A DNA stretch of 64,000 nucleotides. Source: Curtobacterium sp. VKM Ac-1395. GTDB taxonomy: Bacteria > Actinomycetota > Actinomycetes > Actinomycetales > Microbacteriaceae. The translations under genes were made by a program, and so were the position numbers. Shown here piece after piece: positions 52,102-60,141 of the stretch; position 1 is the first letter of the stretch; each line of letters opens with the position of its first letter. The stretch is from the NCBI RefSeq assembly GCF_015350975.1, contig NZ_JADKRX010000005.1, positions 248,001 through 312,000 of the forward strand, given 5' to 3'. The notes below the pieces were generated by a model. That model did not search any database, was not told the origin of the DNA, and worked only from the letters and a program-made list of their open reading frames with translations.

Positions 52102-53625
52102 TCAGCCACGACGGAGCATCACGACCGCGCCCGCGGCGGCGACGACCATGAGCACCGCGGCGACGCCGGCCGTGATCGTCACGCCGGAGTCGAACGCCGC
52201 CCGGGCCGACTCGAGGAGCACCTGCCCCGCGGTGCCGCCGAGCTCGTTCGCCGCCGACACCGCGCCGCCGAGGGTCTCCTGCGCCGCGGTGTGCGACGTC
52301 GACGACAGCCCGCCCGGCACCACGACGTGCGCGCGGTAGGCCGTGGCCAGGATCGTGCCGAGGATCGCGGTCCCCAGTACGGCACCGATCTCGTACGCGG
52401 TCTCGGACACCGCCGACGCCGCGCCGGCCTTGTCCGCCGGGGCCGTGGAGATGATGAGGTCGTTCGTGATCGTCTCGGACGCGCCGATCCCGATGCCGAG
52501 CAGCACGAAGGCGAACGCCAGTGCGGCGATCGACGCATGGTGCCCGAGCACCGCGACCAGGCCGTACGCGGCGGCGGAGAACAGCAGGGCGACGCTGACG
52601 ACCCACCGCGGCGCGACACGGGCCACGATCGGCACGGCGACGATGCCCGCGACGATGGTCAGCACGGACCCGGGGATCAGGACGATGCCGGACGCGAAGG
52701 GGTCGAGCCCGGCCACGAGCTGCAGGTGCTGGGCGATGAAGAACAGGAACCCGGTCAGCGAGAACATCGCCGCCATGTTCATCAGCACGCTGCCCGTGAA
52801 CGCCGTGCTGCGGAACAGCCGGAGGTCGAGCATCGGGGTGCGCGTGCGGAGCTGCCGACGGACGAAGGTGATGCCGCAGATGACACCGACGGCGACCATG
52901 GCGATGGCGAGGCCGCGCTCCTCGGGGTGCACGATCGACTTGATCGCCCACGCGACCGGCGCCAGCGTGCCGAGCGAGAGCAGCATGCTCACGACGTCGA
53001 CCGGACCGGGGTTGCGGTCGCGGGACTCCGGCACGCAGAACGGCACGGCCGCCAGCATCACGACGAGGATCGGCACCGCGACCAGGAACACGCTGCCCCA
53101 GTGGAAGTGCGCCAGGAGCGCGCCGCCGACGAGCGGGCCGAGGGCGTTCCCCGCGGCGAACATCGTCGACCAGACGGCGAGGGCCATGCGACGCTCCCCC
53201 GCGTCCGGGAACACGTTGCGGATGATCGAGAGCGTCGCCGGCATGAGCATCGCGCCGAACACGCCCATCGCCACGCGGGCGGCGACGAGCATCCAGGCGT
53301 CGGTGGCGAAGGCGGCCGCGACCGACATCGCGGCGAACCCGGTCGCACCGACCACCAGGATCCGGCGGCGTCCGATCCGGTCACCGATGCTGCCCATCAC
53401 CACGAGCAGCCCGGCCAGCACGAGCGGGTAGGCGTCGACGATCCAGAGCTGCGTGGTGGCGTCCGGGTTCAGCGCGCGGGCGATGGACGGCAGCGCGAAG
53501 CTGAGGATCGTGTTGTCCACCGAGATGAGCAGGACGGGCAGCATCAGGACCGCGAGCGCCAGGAACCGTCGCGCACGGCTCGCGGTGACACGCGTGGCGA
53601 CGGGACTGGTGAGGAGTGCGGACAT
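52102..53625 (-). CDS. MFS drug-resistance transporter (DHA2 family)
   Basis: A 507-residue proton antiporter with 14 helices. LISVDNTILSFALPSIARAL is the DHA2 helix-1 motif D1, GDRIGRRRILVVG is the A-motif and ARVAMGVFGAMLMPATLS is motif C. It likely exports toxic or antimicrobial compounds (EmrB/QacA-like). Upstream lies a strong promoter with a palindrome in its spacer (53700-53737), implying control by a TetR-type repressor, but no such gene is adjacent. Confidence 0.92.
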   Translation of the reverse strand: MSALLTSPVATRVTASRARRFLALAVLMLPVLLISVDNTILSFALPSIARALNPDATTQLWIVDAYPLVLAGLLVVMGSIGDRIGRRRILVVGATGFAAMSVAAAFATDAWMLVAARVAMGVFGAMLMPATLSIIRNVFPDAGERRMALAVWSTMFAAGNALGPLVGGALLAHFHWGSVFLVAVPILVVMLAAVPFCVPESRDRNPGPVDVVSMLLSLGTLAPVAWAIKSIVHPEERGLAIAMVAVGVICGITFVRRQLRTRTPMLDLRLFRSTAFTGSVLMNMAAMFSLTGFLFFIAQHLQLVAGLDPFASGIVLIPGSVLTIVAGIVAVPIVARVAPRWVVSVALLFSAAAYGLVAVLGHHASIAALAFAFVLLGIGIGASETITNDLIISTAPADKAGAASAVSETAYEIGAVLGTAILGTILATAYRAHVVVPGGLSSTSHTAAQETLGGAVSAANELGGTAGQVLLESARAAFDSGVTITAGVAAVLMVVAAAGAVVMLRRG

Positions 53626-53699
53626 GGTGGTGCTCCGAGGACTTCGAGGGATGTTCCACGGGCGCGGAAGTCGTCACGCGGCCCGGCAGGACTCCGTCT

Positions 53700-53737
53700 A
53701 CTGTACCGTCCGGACGGTTGTGGTTGCAAATGCAACC
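53700..53737 (-). promoter_or_regulatory. Promoter and palindromic operators of the MFS gene
   Basis: On the minus strand, TTGCAA (53729-53724) and TACAGT (53705-53700) are 18 bases apart and the spacer contains the perfect palindrome CCGTCCGGACGG (53706-53717). A second palindrome, GGTTGCAAATGCAACC, covers the -35 box (53722-53737). The layout is typical of repressor-blocked efflux promoters. Confidence 0.75.
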
Positions 53738-53748
53738 AACGTCGGGAA

Positions 53749-53781
53749 GGAGGCTCGGTGCCGGACTTGCGCCGAGCCTCC
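53749..53781. repeat. Dispersed GGAGGCTCGG-type hairpin, short copy
   Basis: GGAGGCTCGG and CCGAGCCTCC are perfect ten-base arms. It lies 40 bases past the LacI gene stop and 124 bases upstream of the MFS start. Confidence 0.8.
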
Positions 53782-53820
53782 CGTCCGGCGGTGGTCGTGC
53801 CCACTGCCCCGGCCGAGCGG

Positions 53821-54876
53821 TCAGGCCGACTCGCGCACCAGCAGGCGGTGGCGCACGGTGCGCTGCACCGTCGGTCCCTGGCGCGGGAGGTCCCCCGCGA
53901 GCATGCCGAGCGCGAGGTCGAGCGCCTGCTGCGCGACCGTCTCGAGGTCGACGGCGAGCGTGGTGAGGGTCGGCGCGACGAGACCGCCGAGCGGCAGGCC
54001 GTCCACGCCGACCACGCGGACGTCACCTGGCACGTCGACGCCCGCACGGCGGCAGGCCGACAGCACGCCGAGGGCGGTCACGTCGTTGAAGGCGAGCACG
54101 GCGTCGAGCCGTCGGCGGTCGGCGAGCAGTCGTTCGGTGGCCGCGGCGCCTGCCGCAGCGGTCGGTTCCCCGCCGTGGACGAGTTCTGGCAGGTAGCCGC
54201 GTCGGCGCAGCGCGTCGGCCATCAGTCCACCGCGGTGGCTGGGCGCTCCGTCGGTCGACGCGTCGAGGACCACGGGGTGCTTGACGCCCGTGGCGACGAG
54301 GTGGTCGGCGAGTGCGTCGATGGCCTCGGTCGGGTCGATGCGCACGGCCGCCCGGGTGACCGTGCCGGCGGGGTCGAGCTCGACGACCGGCACCGAGCCG
54401 AGCTGTTCGATCCACTCGGGAGCGCGCAGCCCGAGGTACCCGATGACGACGTCGGTCTGGACGCCGAGGGCCTGCACCATGCGGGACGGGTCGCTCGCGA
54501 GCCCGACGTCGGCGAGCATCACGTTCCACCCGCGGTCCGCGGCCAACCCGAGCACCGCGGCGGCGAGCTCCGGTGAGTACGGATTGCGGAGGTCGTCGAC
54601 GACCAGGCCGAGCTGGTGGTCGCCGCCGGTGACCAGGCCACGGCCGAAGCGGGACGGGCGGTAGTCGAGGGCCTCGGCCGCCAGGAGGACCCGCTCCTTG
54701 GTCGCCGCGCTGATGCCGGTCATGCCGTTCATCGCCCGGGTGACCGTCTGCCGGGACACCCCGGCGGCCGCGGCGACGTCGATGATCGTCGCGCGGCCGG
54801 CGGGGGTCGGCGGCTGCTTGCCCGCGGTCGGCTCGCCCGGCGGCGGCTCGCCCGGTGTCGTCGCGCCCGGCGTCAT
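53821..54876 (-). CDS. LacI family transcriptional regulator
   Basis: A 351-residue repressor. The HTH is TIIDVAAAAGVSRQTVTRAMN, given as residues 27-47, with the hinge region SRFGRGL. A periplasmic-binding-like domain follows: LGLVVDDLRNPYSPELAAAV, DAVLAFNDVTALGVL and RVVGVDGLPL. The first 25 residues are Thr/Pro/Gly repeats from a DNA-level repeat. The gene follows the fused oxidoreductase on the same strand and may control it through the operators at 56970-57038. The sugar effector is unknown. Confidence 0.88.
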   Translation of the reverse strand: MTPGATTPGEPPPGEPTAGKQPPTPAGRATIIDVAAAAGVSRQTVTRAMNGMTGISAATKERVLLAAEALDYRPSRFGRGLVTGGDHQLGLVVDDLRNPYSPELAAAVLGLAADRGWNVMLADVGLASDPSRMVQALGVQTDVVIGYLGLRAPEWIEQLGSVPVVELDPAGTVTRAAVRIDPTEAIDALADHLVATGVKHPVVLDASTDGAPSHRGGLMADALRRRGYLPELVHGGEPTAAAGAAATERLLADRRRLDAVLAFNDVTALGVLSACRRAGVDVPGDVRVVGVDGLPLGGLVAPTLTTLAVDLETVAQQALDLALGMLAGDLPRQGPTVQRTVRHRLLVRESA

Positions 54877-54896
54877 CGCGCCCGGCGTCGTCTCGC

Positions 54897-56951
54897 TCAG
54901 GCGCGGAGGTCCAGCCACGCGACCTGCTCCGGGGTGAGCTCGACGGAGAGGCCGGTCATCGAGGAGCGGGCCTCGGCGATGGTGCGCGGTCCGAAGAGCG
55001 GGAACGTCGGGAACGGCTGGTTGAGGACGTACGCCAGGGCGATCGCCGTGGCGGGGACGCCGAACTGCTCGCCGAGTTCGCTCGCACGTCGGAGCCGCTC
55101 GAAGTTGTCGTCGCTGTAGTAGCAGCGGACGAGCTCGGCGTCGCTGGTGTCCTCCGGCGTCGCACGACCGGTGAAGAAGCCGCGCGCCTGGGACGACCAG
55201 GGCAGCAGCGGGACCTGGCGCTCCTCGAGCCAGGCCTTCGACGCGGCGTCGGTGACGTGGCGGCACCCCTCCCACGGCACGTCGTACGCCTCGGCGAGCC
55301 CGAAGTGGTTGCTGAGGACGTCGAACCCGTGCTTGCCGTTCGCCTTCGCGTAGGCGTTCGCCTCGTCGAAGCGCGCCAGGCTCCAGTTCGACCCGCCGTA
55401 CACGCGGATGCGGCCGGCGCGGCGGTGCTCGTCGAGCACGTCGACGAACTCCCCCACCGGCACGTCCTCGTTGTCGCGGTGCATCATGTAGATGTCCGCG
55501 TGGTCGGTGCCCTGGCGCTCGAGGCTCTCGAGCAGCTGACGGCTGAGGGACTCCGGGTCGCAGTACGGGGTGTGGGCACCCTTCGTGATCACGACGACGT
55601 CGTCCCGGATGCCGCGGTTCTGGATCCACTTGCCGAGGCGGCCCTCGAGCACGCCGCCGCCGTAGATGTACCCGGTGTCGAAGACGTTGCCGCCCCGCTC
55701 CACGAACAGGTCGAAGACCGCGCTGGCGTGGGCCAGGTCGGGCTGGTTGTCGACGCCCATCACCAGGCGCGACATCCGCTTGCCGACGCCGGGCACCTCG
55801 CCGTACAGCATCGTGGTGTCGGACGCGACGGTGAGCGGTCGGCCACTGACGGTGGGGATGTCGGCGGTCTCGGCCTCGAACGGGTAGCGCAGGTCGATCG
55901 CGGCGCGCCAGCGGTCGAGCGTGCGGGCGGCGGCGAGTGACTCGTCGAGGGTCATCTGCGCGGCCTCGCCCTGGCCGGCGGCGAGTGCGGCGGTGGTGGC
56001 GTCGGCTTCACGGGCGTAGGGGTGCTCGCCGGCGAAGGACAGCGTGCGGGGGTCGTCGTCGACGGTGCTGACGACGATCGTGGGGTCGTCGCCGAGGGTC
56101 CACGGGTCCGCCAGCGTGATGCGTCCGCGGGTGCCGTACACGGTGACGGCGTTGTCGTCCTGCACGCGGACACCGGTGCGGACGTTCGCGGTGATCGTGC
56201 GACCGGCGCGGCCGCGGTAGGTCAGGTCGGCGGTGGTCCACTCGTCGACGCCGGTCGGGCCGAGGGTGCCGGTGGCGGTCAGGTCCGTCGGCTCCGCGAC
56301 GGCCGTGCCCGTGGCGGCCTGCACGATCGCCGCGGTCATCGTCACGGGGTAGCCGCCGACGTCGAGGATGCCGCCCCCGGCGGTGTCGACGTCGAACAGC
56401 CGCCCGGTGCGCTCGCCCACCCGGAACGCGAAGGAGGCGTCGACGTGGGTGACGTCGCCGATCGCGCCCTGGCGGACGAGGTCGAGCAGTGCCGCGGTCT
56501 GCGGGTGGAAGCGGTACATGTAGGCCTCGACCAGGGGCAGGCCGGCGACCCGGGCGGCGTCGACCAGGGCCATCGCGGTGCCGTGGTTCGGCGCGAGGGG
56601 CTTCTCGCACAGCACGGCCTTGCCCGCCTGCAGCGCTGCCAACACCAGGTGCGCGTGACCGGTGTGCACGGTCGAGACGTAGACGGCGTCGACGCGTGGG
56701 TCGGCGAGCACCTCGTCGTAGGTCGTCGCCGTGACGTCGGCGAACCCGTGGCCGGCGGCGTCCTCGGCGAAGGAGCGTGCGCGTTCGACGGACGAGCTGC
56801 CCGCGGCGACGAGCGTGGCGCCTGCCGTGCTCGCCGGCAGCTGGGAGAGGAACCGGCGGGCGATGCTGCCCGGGCCGAGGACGGCCCAGCCGGGGGTGTC
56901 GCCGGACGGGGTCGAGGTGGTGCCGGTGGTGGTCGCGGTCTGCGCTGACAT
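54897..56951 (-). CDS. Gfo/Idh/MocA dehydrogenase - aldo/keto reductase fusion
   Basis: A 684-residue two-domain oxidoreductase. Residues about 20-340 are a Gfo/Idh/MocA NAD(P) dehydrogenase: VLGPGSIARRFLSQL, VYVSTVHTGHAHLVL and CEKPLAPNH (Lys catalytic). Residues about 350-684 are an aldo/keto reductase: VFDTGYIYGGG (Asp, Tyr), VVITKGAH (Lys), DIYMMHRDN (His), and the C-terminal NADP region FPLFGPRTIAEA. Both activities probably act on a sugar or polyol in one pathway. AGGA five bases before the ATG at 56951 fixes the start. Confidence 0.9.
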   Translation of the reverse strand: MSAQTATTTGTTSTPSGDTPGWAVLGPGSIARRFLSQLPASTAGATLVAAGSSSVERARSFAEDAAGHGFADVTATTYDEVLADPRVDAVYVSTVHTGHAHLVLAALQAGKAVLCEKPLAPNHGTAMALVDAARVAGLPLVEAYMYRFHPQTAALLDLVRQGAIGDVTHVDASFAFRVGERTGRLFDVDTAGGGILDVGGYPVTMTAAIVQAATGTAVAEPTDLTATGTLGPTGVDEWTTADLTYRGRAGRTITANVRTGVRVQDDNAVTVYGTRGRITLADPWTLGDDPTIVVSTVDDDPRTLSFAGEHPYAREADATTAALAAGQGEAAQMTLDESLAAARTLDRWRAAIDLRYPFEAETADIPTVSGRPLTVASDTTMLYGEVPGVGKRMSRLVMGVDNQPDLAHASAVFDLFVERGGNVFDTGYIYGGGVLEGRLGKWIQNRGIRDDVVVITKGAHTPYCDPESLSRQLLESLERQGTDHADIYMMHRDNEDVPVGEFVDVLDEHRRAGRIRVYGGSNWSLARFDEANAYAKANGKHGFDVLSNHFGLAEAYDVPWEGCRHVTDAASKAWLEERQVPLLPWSSQARGFFTGRATPEDTSDAELVRCYYSDDNFERLRRASELGEQFGVPATAIALAYVLNQPFPTFPLFGPRTIAEARSSMTGLSVELTPEQVAWLDLRA

Positions 56952-56969
56952 GCGGATCCTGTTCGTCTC

Positions 56970-57038
56970 GTGAACCTTCACGGTCACGACGACCCTAGGG
57001 CAGTTCCCTCCGCTCGATCAAGGGTCGTGAGCGTTCAC
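56970..57038 (-). promoter_or_regulatory. Promoter and paired LacI-type operators of the fused oxidoreductase gene
   Basis: On the minus strand, TTGATC (57021-57016) and TAGGGT (56997-56992) are 18 bases apart. GTGAA-CC-TTCAC (56970-56981) lies just after the expected start site. GTGAGCGTTCAC (57027-57038), similar to the first, lies upstream of the -35 box, centres 57 bases apart. Two sites flanking a promoter suit a looping LacI repressor. Confidence 0.75.
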
Positions 57039-57087
57039 GAGGCGGCCGTGGGACCAGCGCGAGCCCGTGGTTCCCTAGACTTCCCCC

Positions 57088-57636
57088 ATGGCCAGTGCCC
57101 GCGACCGCGTCCTCGACAGCTTCGTCGCCATCGTGTGCGAGGAGGGCGAGCGTCCCGCCACGCTCGACGCCGTCGCCGCTCGTGCCGGGGTGTCGAAGGG
57201 CGGACTGCTCTACCACTTCGGCTCGAAGGCCGCCCTCGTCGAGGGCCTCTGCGACCGCCTCGTCGACCTGTCCACGGCCGACGTCGAACGGATGCGCGAC
57301 GCCGAGGACGGGCCCGCCCGCTACTTCGTCCGCAACTGCCAGTTCGTCGGCAGCGAGCTCGACCTGGCGCTCCTCGCCGCCAGCCGCCTGCAGCAGGCCG
57401 GGTACGCCGAGGCCGGCCGCACGCTCGACGAGACCGAGAACGCCTGGCTCGCCACCCTGGTCGAGGCCCTCGGCGACGCACCCACCGCGCAGGCGATCAA
57501 GCTGATGGGCGACGGGCTGTACCACGCGGCGTCACTGGGTGCCGCGAGCGACGTCCGGCCCGACCGCGCGACGGTCGACATGGAGTCGTTGCTCGGCGTC
57601 GTCGACCGACTCGTGTCCACCAAGCCCGCTGCGTGA
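57088..57636 (+). CDS. TetR family transcriptional regulator
   Basis: A 182-residue regulator with an N-terminal HTH (ATLDAVAARAGVSKGGLLYHFGSKAALVEGL as residues 24-54). The C-terminal ligand domain is typical of small TetR proteins. A TAGACT box lies seven bases before the ATG, indicating a leaderless message. It is divergent from the oxidoreductase gene, and the 136-base spacer contains the LacI-type operators; its own target is unknown. Confidence 0.9.
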   Translation: MASARDRVLDSFVAIVCEEGERPATLDAVAARAGVSKGGLLYHFGSKAALVEGLCDRLVDLSTADVERMRDAEDGPARYFVRNCQFVGSELDLALLAASRLQQAGYAEAGRTLDETENAWLATLVEALGDAPTAQAIKLMGDGLYHAASLGAASDVRPDRATVDMESLLGVVDRLVSTKPAA

Positions 57637-57702
57637 ACCAGCGCGGGCGCCCCTGGGGATAGACTTGGGGTGATCCACCCGTCTGACCTCCGGAGGTACC
57701 CT

Positions 57703-57873
57703 GTGGGCCGCGTCATCGCCGCTTTCTTCTCGATCCTGCTGCTGCTGGTGTCGATGTACCTGTTCGGGTTCGCGTTCCAGGTGGACTCGGGTCAGGCCTT
57801 CGTCTTCATGGCGGGCGTCCTCCTGATGTCGCTCTCCTTCTTCCTGCCGATCCACGTCTTCGGCAAGAAGTAG
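57703..57873 (+). CDS. Small two-helix membrane protein, 56 residues
   Basis: A short protein starting GRVIAAFFSILLLLVSMYLF with two hydrophobic segments and a basic end (GKK). CCGGAGG lies seven bases before the GTG, so this start is preferred over an in-frame ATC/GTG at 57670. A TAGACT box lies about 40 bases upstream. Function unknown; ordinary small actinobacterial membrane protein. Confidence 0.7.
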   Translation: MGRVIAAFFSILLLLVSMYLFGFAFQVDSGQAFVFMAGVLLMSLSFFLPIHVFGKK

Positions 57874-57885
57874 CCACAACGTCGA

Positions 57886-57920
57886 GAACGGCCCCGCACC
57901 TCACCGGTGCGGGGCCGTTC
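57886..57920. terminator. Two-way terminator hairpin
   Basis: GAACGGCCCCGCACC and its complement (15 pairs) enclose TCACC. It lies between the convergent small membrane protein and ribH and may end both transcripts. Confidence 0.85.
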
Positions 57921-57953
57921 TGCGTCGCGGGCCGATCCGCGCCGTGACCGGGC

Positions 57954-58433
57954 TCAGGCGGGGACGCGCAGGCTCCGCAGGGCGACGGCCGTCGCGATGG
58001 CGGCGTGTGCGGCCTCGGCGCCCTTGTCCTCCTTCGACCCGGGCAGGCCGGCCCGGTCGATCCCCTGCTGCTCGTCGTCCAGGGTGAGCACCCCGAAGCC
58101 GACGGGCTTGCCGGTGTCGATCGCCACGCGCGTGAGGCCGCTCGTGGCCGCGTCGGAGACGTACTCGAAGTGCGGGGTGCCGCCGCGGATGATCACGCCG
58201 AGCGCGACCGCGGCGTCGAAGCCGGACTCGAGGGCGACCTTGGCCACGACGGGCAGCTCGAAGCTGCCCGGGACGGGGATGACGGTGGCCTCGGCGCCGA
58301 GCCGCTCGACCTCGCGCTGGGCCCCGGCGAGGAGCCCGGCCGCGATGGTGTCGTGCCACTGTCCGGCGACGATCGCCACCCGGATGCCGCTGCCGTCGAC
58401 CTGGTCGCGGTCCGCCGCGCCTGCTCCGCTCAT
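57954..58433 (-). CDS. ribH: 6,7-dimethyl-8-ribityllumazine synthase
   Basis: A 159-residue lumazine synthase that condenses 5-amino-6-ribitylamino-uracil with 3,4-dihydroxy-2-butanone 4-phosphate and assembles into capsids. [32 protein letters not shown] (signature) and [15 protein letters not shown] are present. Its ATG overlaps the ribB stop as ATGA. Last gene of the riboflavin operon. Confidence 0.96.
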   Translation of the reverse strand: MSGAGAADRDQVDGSGIRVAIVAGQWHDTIAAGLLAGAQREVERLGAEATVIPVPGSFELPVVAKVALESGFDAAVALGVIIRGGTPHFEYVSDAATSGLTRVAIDTGKPVGFGVLTLDDEQQGIDRAGLPGSKEDKGAEAAHAAIATAVALRSLRVPA

Positions 58434-59170
58434 CGTGTGGTTCCTTCCGTGGGCGCGACGATCGTCGTCGCCCGGTCAGCTGCGTCGAGCCACTCGGCCA
58501 GCGCAGCGATGGTGATGACGGGCACGCCCTCGCGCGCCCCCAGTTCGACCAGCCGCGGCAGCCGCATCATGCTGCCGTCCTCGTCGACGATCTCGCAGAT
58601 CGCCGCCGCCGGTCGCAGCCCGGCTGCGGTGACGAGGTCGATCGCTGCTTCGGTGTGCCCGGAGCGCTCGCGGACGCCGCCGGGTCGGGCTCGCAGGGGC
58701 ACGACGTGTCCGGGGCGGTGCAGGTCGTCGCGCACCGAGGTGGGGTCGGCGAGGACCCGCAGCGTCCGGGCGCGGTCGTGGGCGCTGATGCCGGTCGTGA
58801 CCCCGACGGCGGCGTCGACGGTCACCGTGTAGGCGGTGCCGCGGACGTCCTCGTTGTGCTCGACCATCGGCGGCAGGTCGAGGGCGTCGGCGATCTCGGT
58901 GCTCACCGGGGCACAGATGAACCCCGACGAGTGCGCCACGGTCCAGGCGATCCACTCGGGTGTCGCGAGCTCGGCGGAGAGGATGACGTCACCCTCGTTC
59001 TCACGGGACTCGTCGTCGGCGACGATCACCGGGCGGCCGGCCGCGATCGCGGCGACGGCGTCGTCCACGGTGGACAGACCGGGCACACGTGCGGGCGAGA
59101 CCACCGACGAGGAGCCGGCCACGTGCCCTGGTGTCGCCACGTCGGGGTGCTGCGATGCGTCGACGACCAT
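58430..59170 (-). CDS. ribB: 3,4-dihydroxy-2-butanone 4-phosphate synthase (single-domain RibB)
   Basis: A 246-residue enzyme making the four-carbon riboflavin precursor from ribulose 5-phosphate. [19 protein letters not shown] is the metal/substrate motif (the usual N after DDE is S here) and [20 protein letters not shown] is typical. The GTP cyclohydrolase II domain that is often fused (RibBA) is absent. The first 30 residues are variable. ATG at 59170 shares one base with the ribE stop. Confidence 0.94.
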   Translation of the reverse strand: MVVDASQHPDVATPGHVAGSSSVVSPARVPGLSTVDDAVAAIAAGRPVIVADDESRENEGDVILSAELATPEWIAWTVAHSSGFICAPVSTEIADALDLPPMVEHNEDVRGTAYTVTVDAAVGVTTGISAHDRARTLRVLADPTSVRDDLHRPGHVVPLRARPGGVRERSGHTEAAIDLVTAAGLRPAAAICEIVDEDGSMMRLPRLVELGAREGVPVITIAALAEWLDAADRATTIVAPTEGTTR

Positions 59171-59853
59171 CACCGGGCCTCCAGGCTGGAGAAGTCGGGG
59201 GCGAGCTCCGACGGGTCGGCGGGGGTCTGCTCGCGCGCCGCCGCGTCGAGCCGCAGCATGCGGCGGACGTGCCGCGCGAGGACGTCGGTCTCGACGTTGA
59301 CGCGGTCGCCGGGGACGCGGTCGCCGAGGGTGGTGGCGCTGAGGGTCTCGGGGATGAGGCTCACCTCGAACCAGGCTGCGGCGGGGTCGGTGGACTCCGG
59401 CGAGACGGCGCTGACGGTGAGCGAGACGCCGTCGAGCGCGACCGAGCCCTTGTCGACGACGAGCGGGCTGAGCTCCGGCGTCAGGGCGAAGCGGACGCGG
59501 CGCCAGCCGTCCCCGTCGGCGGTCTCGAGCACGGTGGCGGTGCCGTCGACGTGGCCCTGGACGATGTGTCCACCGAGTCGGTCGCCGACGGACGCCGCAC
59601 GCTCGAGGTTGACCGGGTCACCGACGCGGAGCGAGCCGTGTGCGCTCATGTCGAGCGTCTGCTTCATGACGAAGGTGGTGAAGGTGTCGGACGTCTGGTC
59701 GACGACGGTCAGGCAGACGCCGCTCGTCGCGATCGAGTCGCCGTGCCGGGCGTCCGAGACCACGAGCGGGCCGCGGATGGTGAGCGCGACGGAGTCGCCG
59801 TGGGCGTCGACGGCGGTGACGGTGCCGAGTTCCTCGATGATGCCGGTGAACAC
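59170..59853 (-). CDS. ribE: Riboflavin synthase (alpha subunit)
   Basis: A 227-residue riboflavin synthase with two internally repeated lumazine-binding halves. It begins [12 protein letters not shown], has [12 protein letters not shown] in the first half and [15 protein letters not shown] in the second, and [16 protein letters not shown]. The GTG at 59853 is the family start. It is the first gene after the FMN riboswitch. Confidence 0.95.
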   Translation of the reverse strand: MFTGIIEELGTVTAVDAHGDSVALTIRGPLVVSDARHGDSIATSGVCLTVVDQTSDTFTTFVMKQTLDMSAHGSLRVGDPVNLERAASVGDRLGGHIVQGHVDGTATVLETADGDGWRRVRFALTPELSPLVVDKGSVALDGVSLTVSAVSPESTDPAAAWFEVSLIPETLSATTLGDRVPGDRVNVETDVLARHVRRMLRLDAAAREQTPADPSELAPDFSSLEAR

Positions 59854-59951
59854 TGGTGTCCTCTCAACGGGACTCCGGGTGTGCACGACGATCGTCGGCA
59901 GAGCGGAGGTCGCGTCCACGCCGCGTGGTGGGCATGGCCGTGTCCTCCGCC

Positions 59952-60081
59952 AGCGCGCCTACCATCCGGACTCTCACCGTCGGTCCCGGAATCCCACCGG
60001 GTCAGCATCGGTCGGGAGTTCACCCGTCGTCAGCTCGTGGACTGTCACCACCGGTTCGGACTTGCACCGACCCCGGAGCGC
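59952..60081 (-). promoter_or_regulatory. FMN riboswitch (RFN element)
   Basis: Read on the minus strand the region has the conserved RFN blocks in order: CGGGGTCGGTGCAAGTCCG, GTGGTGACAGTCCACGA, TGACCCGGTGGGATTCCGGG and GACCGACGGTGAGAGTCCGG. It closes with an AGCGC/GCGCGCT P1 stem. It binds FMN and lowers ribE-ribB-ribH expression. A TATCGT -10 box lies at 60100-60095. The 59854-59951 remainder is the expression platform. Confidence 0.95.
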
Positions 60082-60141
60082 TTGCGTACCCCGAACGATA
60101 CCCCAGCCCCCTGACGCGCGCGGCGTGCGGGTCACACGCGG

